Assembly: GCF_014284255.1 (NCBI RefSeq)
Contig: NZ_JACOFV010000013.1
Location: forward strand, 62,001 to 126,000
Direction: 5' to 3'
Origin: Cognatundibacterium jejuense
GTDB taxonomy: Bacteria > Pseudomonadota > Gammaproteobacteria > Burkholderiales > Burkholderiaceae_D
Length of the DNA: 64,000 nucleotides
In this document: positions 60,301-64,000 of the stretch, one piece after another
Layout of the letters: every line of letters starts with the position of its first letter
Numbering within the stretch: the first letter of the stretch is position 1
The notes under the pieces: generated by a model
The model's database searches: none
Seen by the model: only the letters and a program-made list of their open reading frames with translations
Told to the model about the DNA's origin: nothing
Translations under genes and position numbers: made by a program

Positions 60301-61700
60301 CGTTCAATAGCAATACAGTTGCTAAAGCTGCGACGCAAAGTCCCGCTCAGAATACCTATACAACTGCTGCAATGAATGGTCGTTCGAGCGCTATTGCTTC
60401 AACAAGTTCAATGCCGACGTCTTCTAAGGGTGGACCGGCAGTCAGCCCTGAAGAAGAGGCGCTGATGAGAGAGATTGATTCGCTTAATGAGTTAAACCGT
60501 TCAGAAGTGACAGTAGGCTTGTCTGCACGTGCCCGCAGTGGGCAAAGCGGCTTGTCACAACTTAAAGACCTGGAAATACCCATTGAAGCGCATGTCTCAA
60601 CCTTGGGTTACGGGCAATCTGGTTTGAAAATCATTCCGGTGACGGTAGATCCAGGCGTCTTAAACTTGAATGATCCGAATAGCGGCGGCTTGTTTGGTAA
60701 AAATGTGATTTTGAGTCAGCAGGCGCAATTCGCCAATGTCCCGTTCACAACGATTGCGCGACAACAAGGCTTGTCTAATGCAGCATCGATTGATCAAGTC
60801 GCGAAAGGTGTTGCGCTTAGTCTGAGTTACGAACTCTCTGGCTTTAAAGTCGATATTGGATCGAGTCCTATTGGTTTTCCGATCAAGAATGTTGTTGGTG
60901 GAATTCGTTGGAGCAATCAGGTTGATGACATGAAATTCAGCGTTGAACTGGCACGCCGTTCCGTTACTGATAGCTACCTCTCTTATGCCGGGGCACGTGA
61001 TAGCATCTATGGATTAAGCTGGGGTGGTGTGACCAAGAACGGCTTGCGGGTTGACGCTGCCTACAACGAGGATGATGGCGGTGTCTACGGGGGTCTTGGT
61101 TTTGCAGAATTATTGGGAACCAATGTCGTCAAAAATACGGCATTGGATTTCGGCGGTGGTGCCTACTGGCGCGTCTATAAAACCAAAAATACCAGTGTCA
61201 CGGTGGGACTCAATTTGACCACCATGTTCTATAAGAAAAATCTGCAAAACTTTACCTACGGAAATGGTGGCTACTTTAGCCCACAATCTTATTACGCATT
61301 GAACCTGCCAGTTGAAGTAAGTGGCCGTAGCGGCAAATTGTCGTATCAGCTTGGCGCTGCGATAGGCGTACAATCGTTCCGCGTCGATGCTGCACCGTAT
61401 TACCCGCTGGTCAGTGCTGATCAGACTTCTTTAGAGTTATTTGCTGCGGCGAATCCAAAAGTCAGCATCAATACGACATATGCTGGGCAAACACATACAG
61501 GTATTCAATATAAATTAGCTGGTGCGGCAGAATACTTGCTATCGCCGCATTTTGCGCTGGGTGGACGCATGTCGGTTGATAACTCAGGTGATTTCACAGA
61601 TGCATCTGCCCTGGTGTACTTACGTTATACCTTTGAGCCTAAGCGCGGTCCGGTGTCGTTCCCACCAGTGGCACCTAAGCCGTATTACATGGGAAATTAA
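57381..61700 (+). CDS. bcsC: cellulose synthase outer-membrane subunit BcsC
   Basis: A 1439-residue exported protein with signal peptide ending near VAFA. Residues of about 25-830 are TPR repeats (for example NIDALVALGMYEARSGHPEQ) that form the periplasmic scaffold. A Pro/Ala/Ser/Val-rich linker spans about 840-1030. The C-terminal BCSC_C beta-barrel (from about 1060, ending YYMGN) is the outer-membrane pore for cellulose. It is longer than E. coli BcsC (1157), mostly through the linker. GGGGAAATGA precedes the ATG. The following gene overlaps its last base. Confidence 0.93.
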   Translation: MVFKRKAMVLALLAMYFEFDVAFANSPLQQKLIEQAQFWEQRGRDDNAADAWGKLLKVDPDNIDALVALGMYEARSGHPEQAKTYLEKLKQLKATQAQIRPVDEAIRRGAVNPKVQLEDARKLARQGDVDAAADSFRLLGDPSRLKGDAALEYYQVLAGTLNGYNEAKSGQAKLVKENPTNLKYALAYAQTLTYRDAYRHEGIGLLENLSNKPEVSKQANEAWRQALSWMGVAQSDSKYYRAYLEKHPDDKMIQTKLANIGKVPKIEAVESRRAPNKPKVDTAFVKGQSAGFAALDDNDVPTAEKEFTTLIKTHPKDPVGYGGMGLVKMRQEEFVESRKYLEKALKLSSSSGRGNWKQAYDGANYWAIIEEARSAFEDDDSAKGIALLRKAIALNSKEPSGILQLADALKADNDMVGAEENYKRVFNADKTNMRALDGLVGIYDVQKRLADMEALTPYMLPRQLAILANLKSSQLVEKAKQLEAAGDINGAQMALEDAILIKPEDAWLRMALAKIYLKRNMPGQAQALLDVLTNVDKPEAEALYVSALLSQLQQLWWEGLATLERIPPNARRPEMFTLQKRLWIRVQLDRIDLLNKRGKTEQVREILGEINAAADKDPEFVGTVAALYIKLGDTERGYAMIRQAVQDTPKPSASLLLEYATTLMQANQEAELEAVMRRVASMPKLNEDEVAAFKQLQKALAMRYSDRAREAGDYASAYTYIQPMLIENPDDNLLLLALARIYSSSGDTDSAKELYVKVLKTEPDNPEVLQGLVFAAIQVKDFKGAEENLDKLMHLQPDNPRFIALAGNVARAQGQNGKALGYFKKALAMEQAQRPLAGDGKSGAGGLRLVDPVAPVVNVGDFKVNPFAERKTEAVVTKTVAGPALKEVPQLPSQYTTSAPSALKVTIPAAAVGAAATAPVTSMAPASVGISTAPVVPVNPAPVLKSVPSLPSTQPAAVQVPVPVKISPTSQNTTFNSNTVAKAATQSPAQNTYTTAAMNGRSSAIASTSSMPTSSKGGPAVSPEEEALMREIDSLNELNRSEVTVGLSARARSGQSGLSQLKDLEIPIEAHVSTLGYGQSGLKIIPVTVDPGVLNLNDPNSGGLFGKNVILSQQAQFANVPFTTIARQQGLSNAASIDQVAKGVALSLSYELSGFKVDIGSSPIGFPIKNVVGGIRWSNQVDDMKFSVELARRSVTDSYLSYAGARDSIYGLSWGGVTKNGLRVDAAYNEDDGGVYGGLGFAELLGTNVVKNTALDFGGGAYWRVYKTKNTSVTVGLNLTTMFYKKNLQNFTYGNGGYFSPQSYYALNLPVEVSGRSGKLSYQLGAAIGVQSFRVDAAPYYPLVSADQTSLELFAAANPKVSINTTYAGQTHTGIQYKLAGAAEYLLSPHFALGGRMSVDNSGDFTDASALVYLRYTFEPKRGPVSFPPVAPKPYYMGN

Positions 61701-62134
61701 TGCAAATGGGTAAAATTTTGAGACGTTTATTCATGGTAGCCATGTTACCACTCGCTTTCTTTGCTCAGACTGCTTCATTTGCAGCAGATTTACAGGCAGA
61801 AGGCAGGATTCAACTTTCGCAAGGCGATAATGCAGAAGCGAGCAAAAAATTTGCCGAAGCAGCTAAAGTAAATCCGTTTGATCCGTCTGCGATCAATAAT
61901 CAGGCAGTGGCGGTTGCGGCTCAGGGCGATTATGAAAAAGCCCTGGCTTTGCTTGAGCGTGCGGTACGTCTGGGGCCGGGTAGGGCAGATATCGTGGTCA
62001 ATTTGCAAGAAATGCGCCGTTGGGTTGCGCGCAATGCACCCCAAATCAAAGTGTCAGAAAAAAGCAATCCGGTGATGAATGTCTATCCGGATAGTGATAT
62101 TCCACCAGAGCCGCCGCCACTTTGGAAAAAATAA
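61700..62134 (+). CDS. small exported TPR protein of the bcs operon
   Basis: A 144-residue protein with signal peptide (LFMVAMLPLAFFAQTASFA) and about two TPR repeats (QLSQGDNAEASKKFAEAAKV and AAQGDYEKALALLERAVRLG). The C-terminal tail is Pro-rich (DSDIPPEPPPLWKK). Its ATG overlaps the bcsC stop (TAATG). The position and TPRs suggest a periplasmic helper for BcsC. I do not know a named family for it; the function is inferred from the operon. Confidence 0.8.
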   Translation: MQMGKILRRLFMVAMLPLAFFAQTASFAADLQAEGRIQLSQGDNAEASKKFAEAAKVNPFDPSAINNQAVAVAAQGDYEKALALLERAVRLGPGRADIVVNLQEMRRWVARNAPQIKVSEKSNPVMNVYPDSDIPPEPPPLWKK

Positions 62135-62474
62135 TCGAGGTTTTTGATTTTTAGGCTTGCTAATTGCAAAATTTTGATGCAATATCAAAGTCTGACTTTT
62201 CAGGTTTTATCAGAATTTAATACAGGCTTTTCATTCAAGCACCTAATTTCATGAAAATGACACACTTCTTTTTCTTTTTTTACTTTAGCTATTCCCAGCC
62301 TCAGGCGGTCGGAAGAAGGTAAGCGCGCAAAGAAAAAGAGCCCAACCAGAATTCGTAAAAACCGCCAGCTGTGGCGGTTTTTTTTTGCCAGAAATTTTAG
62401 AATTTAGTATTCATTTAGTATTCACATAGCATTTAAATAGTAGTTACCTAGTATTGAGAAAAACGGGAGAAAAC
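62135..62474. other. gap between the bcs operon and aroG
   Basis: A 340-bp gap that holds the operon terminator (62357-62386) and the aroG promoter. Repeats of the short unit TAGTATTCA(T/C) (62405-62425) precede aroG. I see no gene. Confidence 0.5.
62357..62386 (+). terminator. terminator of the bcs operon
   Basis: AACCGCCA (62360-62367) and TGGCGGTT (62372-62379) form a perfect stem around GCTG, followed by a long T-run. It is 220 bp past the last bcs gene. Confidence 0.92.
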
Positions 62475-63539
62475 ATGCAGCGCACCGATGATTTACGTAT
62501 TCGTGAAATGAAGGAATTGGTTCCACCCTCACATTTGATTCGTGAGTTTGCCTGTTCCGAAAAGGCCTCTGAAACTGCCGCTAATGCCCGCACCGCATTG
62601 CATAGAATTCTGCACGGACAAGACGACAGATTGATGGTCGTCATCGGACCTTGTTCCATCCACGATACACAAGCAGCAATGGAATATGCACGCAAACTCG
62701 CTGCTGAGCGCGGGCGTTTCGCAGGCGAATTAGAAATCGTTATGCGTGTTTATTTCGAGAAACCACGCACCACCGTTGGCTGGAAAGGCTTGATCAATGA
62801 TCCTTATATGGACAATAGTTTCCGGATTAACGACGGCCTGCGTATCGCTCGTGAACTGCTGCTCAATATTAACGAACTTGGCTTGCCTGCCGGAACCGAA
62901 TACCTGGATGTGATCAGCCCGCAATACATCGCTGATCTAATTAGCTGGGGCGCGATCGGCGCGCGCACCACAGAGTCCCAAGTTCATCGTGAGTTGGCGT
63001 CTGGCTTATCCTGCCCGGTGGGATTTAAAAATGGCACTGATGGTAACGTCAAAATTGCCGTCGATGCGATCAAAGCCTCGTCGCAACCACATCACTTTTT
63101 ATCGGTCACCAAAGGCGGCCATTCTGCGATTGTTTCCACCAATGGCAATGAAGATTGCCACATCATTTTGCGTGGCGGTAAAACACCGAATTATGATGCT
63201 GCCAGTGTCGATGCAGCTTGCAAAGATATCGCTAATGCAGGTCTGGCTTCGCGCTTAATGATTGATGCATCACACGCAAATAGTTCGAAAAACCCTGCCA
63301 ATCAAATCCCAGTTTGCGCAGATATTGGTAATCAAATTGCTGCTGGCGATACGCGAATAGTTGGCGTGATGATCGAGTCGCATCTGGTCGCGGGACGTCA
63401 GGATCTGGTACCAGGTAAAGAATTGGTCTACGGTCAGTCAGTGACCGATGGTTGCATCGATTGGGATTCTAGCGTCGCTGTGCTGGAAGGATTGGCGAAC
63501 GCAGTTAAACAACGCCGTCTCGTGCAATCTGCGGTGTAA
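62475..63539 (+). CDS. aroG: 3-deoxy-7-phosphoheptulonate synthase (class I)
   Basis: A 354-residue DAHP synthase that joins PEP and erythrose 4-phosphate in the first step of the shikimate pathway. Family motifs include VVIGPCSIHD, YFEKPRTTVGWKG, GARTTESQVHRELASGL and IDASHANSSKNP. I chose ATG 62475 (MQRTDDLRIREM), with CGGGAG in front, over a non-ATG start at 62454. It resembles the feedback-regulated AroF/G/H type; which aromatic amino acid inhibits it cannot be read here. Confidence 0.95.
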   Translation: MQRTDDLRIREMKELVPPSHLIREFACSEKASETAANARTALHRILHGQDDRLMVVIGPCSIHDTQAAMEYARKLAAERGRFAGELEIVMRVYFEKPRTTVGWKGLINDPYMDNSFRINDGLRIARELLLNINELGLPAGTEYLDVISPQYIADLISWGAIGARTTESQVHRELASGLSCPVGFKNGTDGNVKIAVDAIKASSQPHHFLSVTKGGHSAIVSTNGNEDCHIILRGGKTPNYDAASVDAACKDIANAGLASRLMIDASHANSSKNPANQIPVCADIGNQIAAGDTRIVGVMIESHLVAGRQDLVPGKELVYGQSVTDGCIDWDSSVAVLEGLANAVKQRRLVQSAV

Positions 63540-63608
63540 ATAGAAAATTTGTCTTAGAAAAAATAGCTGAGCCAGATTGATTTCTGACCGGATATAGAAA
63601 CAGAGAAA

Positions 63609-63679
63609 AGCCCCACCCTTGATTTTGTTCCTGACTGCACTTTTTGTGCTGCTGGAACAGAATTATGAGGGGCATTTTT
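63609..63679 (+). terminator. nested terminator after aroG
   Basis: GCCCC (63610-63614) pairs with GGGGC (63669-63673), enclosing TGTTCC/GGAACA (63626-63631 and 63654-63659) and GCAC/GTGC. TTTTT follows the outer stem. It also lies at the end of the convergent protease gene. Confidence 0.65.
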
Positions 63680-63706
63680 GTTAGCGCGTATATTCTGCAG
63701 TCTGGA

Positions 63707-64000
63707 TCAAAAGCGTTTGCTCAGGGTCATTTGATCCCCTTCGCGGCGCATTTCCATGCGGTTTAAAAAGGACATACCCAATAAGGGGATGCTTAAGCCG
63801 GAGTCAAGGACGGCGGCATCGACTTGATAAAGTTCGATATCACCAATCTTGATGCTATCAAGTTTCACGCCGTAAGCGTTGACCACACCGCCAGCCGTGT
63901 TCATTCTACCGTGTGTGCCATTCGTGTAATGAATGCCCAGACGTACTGCGTCGCTAGCAGGTAAGGTGACGAGACTGGCACCGGTATCGACCATCATCCT
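63707..64000 (-). CDS. retropepsin-like aspartic protease, C-terminal part (runs off right edge)
   Basis: The last 97 codons of a gene read on the minus strand; the start is beyond the window. VDTGASLVTLP carries the Asp-Thr-Gly active site of clan AA proteases, followed by an AGGVVNAYGVKLDSIKIGDI hairpin and the typical IPLLGMSFLNRM ending. Bacterial members (TIGR02281-like) usually have one N-terminal membrane segment, which would be outside. The role is unknown. Confidence 0.88.
   Translation of the reverse strand, partial: RMMVDTGASLVTLPASDAVRLGIHYTNGTHGRMNTAGGVVNAYGVKLDSIKIGDIELYQVDAAVLDSGLSIPLLGMSFLNRMEMRREGDQMTLSKRF

Overview
The window looks like chromosomal DNA from a betaproteobacterium of the Burkholderiales, most likely Oxalobacteraceae (Undibacterium/Janthinobacterium/Herminiimonas type). 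The reasons are the moderate GC content, the glnE / yhdP / nitrilase / tldD neighbourhood, two phasins, an ohr-ohrR pair, a RIO-type kinase of the PA4780 family and a cellulose operon with BcsD and a BcsP-like gene. This placement is an inference from gene content. I saw no rRNA, tRNA, CRISPR array or intact insertion sequence.

Region 1-20 kb is mostly housekeeping and stress genes in small units. They include a LysR regulator divergent from a quinone oxidoreductase, a TsdA-like dihaem cytochrome, an acetyltransferase, an oleate hydratase and an unusual CheY-like receiver. An iron unit follows (TonB-dependent siderophore receptor plus PiuC-type dioxygenase behind a Fur box). After that come rhlE, ohr with its repressor ohrR and a clear operator between them, pyrF, an HDOD protein and an aldehyde dehydrogenase. 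A four-gene envelope-stress operon pairs LiaF-like membrane proteins with a LytS/LytR-type two-component system and has a striking repeat array upstream.

Region 20-28 kb is the most interesting part. Three small genes encode peptides with near-identical 16-residue double-glycine-type leaders and Arg-rich C-termini. A fourth small proline-rich peptide gene follows, and then a complete type I export system: HlyD/CvaA-like adaptor, CvaB-like ABC transporter with an intact C39 peptidase, and a TolC-like outer-membrane channel. This is a class II microcin-like secretion locus whose peptides I do not recognise. The gaps between the peptide genes are packed with hairpins that reuse a CATCAC/GTGATG arm. 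No immunity gene is recognisable; a 187-residue membrane-anchored ORF just upstream is a candidate.

Region 28-39.5 kb contains a periplasmic binding protein, a spermidine-synthase-like protein, an orphan ParB-like protein, a RIO kinase, a YHS-domain protein, a Cys-Cys repeat protein, a phasin with a histone-like tail, a MazG-like pyrophosphohydrolase ending in a small MITE-like element, a classic phasin behind probable PhaR sites, a thioesterase, a nitroreductase and the endopeptidase PbpG.

Region 39.5-49.3 kb is conserved core: glnE on the minus strand, then yhdP, a nitrilase-family amidase and tldD on the plus strand. Region 49.4-62.1 kb is a cellulose-synthesis cluster: bcsQ, a 612-bp gap, bcsD, a bcsP-like gene, a second bcsQ, a fused bcsA-bcsB gene, bcsC and a small TPR protein. 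No bcsZ cellulase gene is visible. The window closes with aroG and the C-terminal part of a retropepsin-like protease that runs off the right edge.
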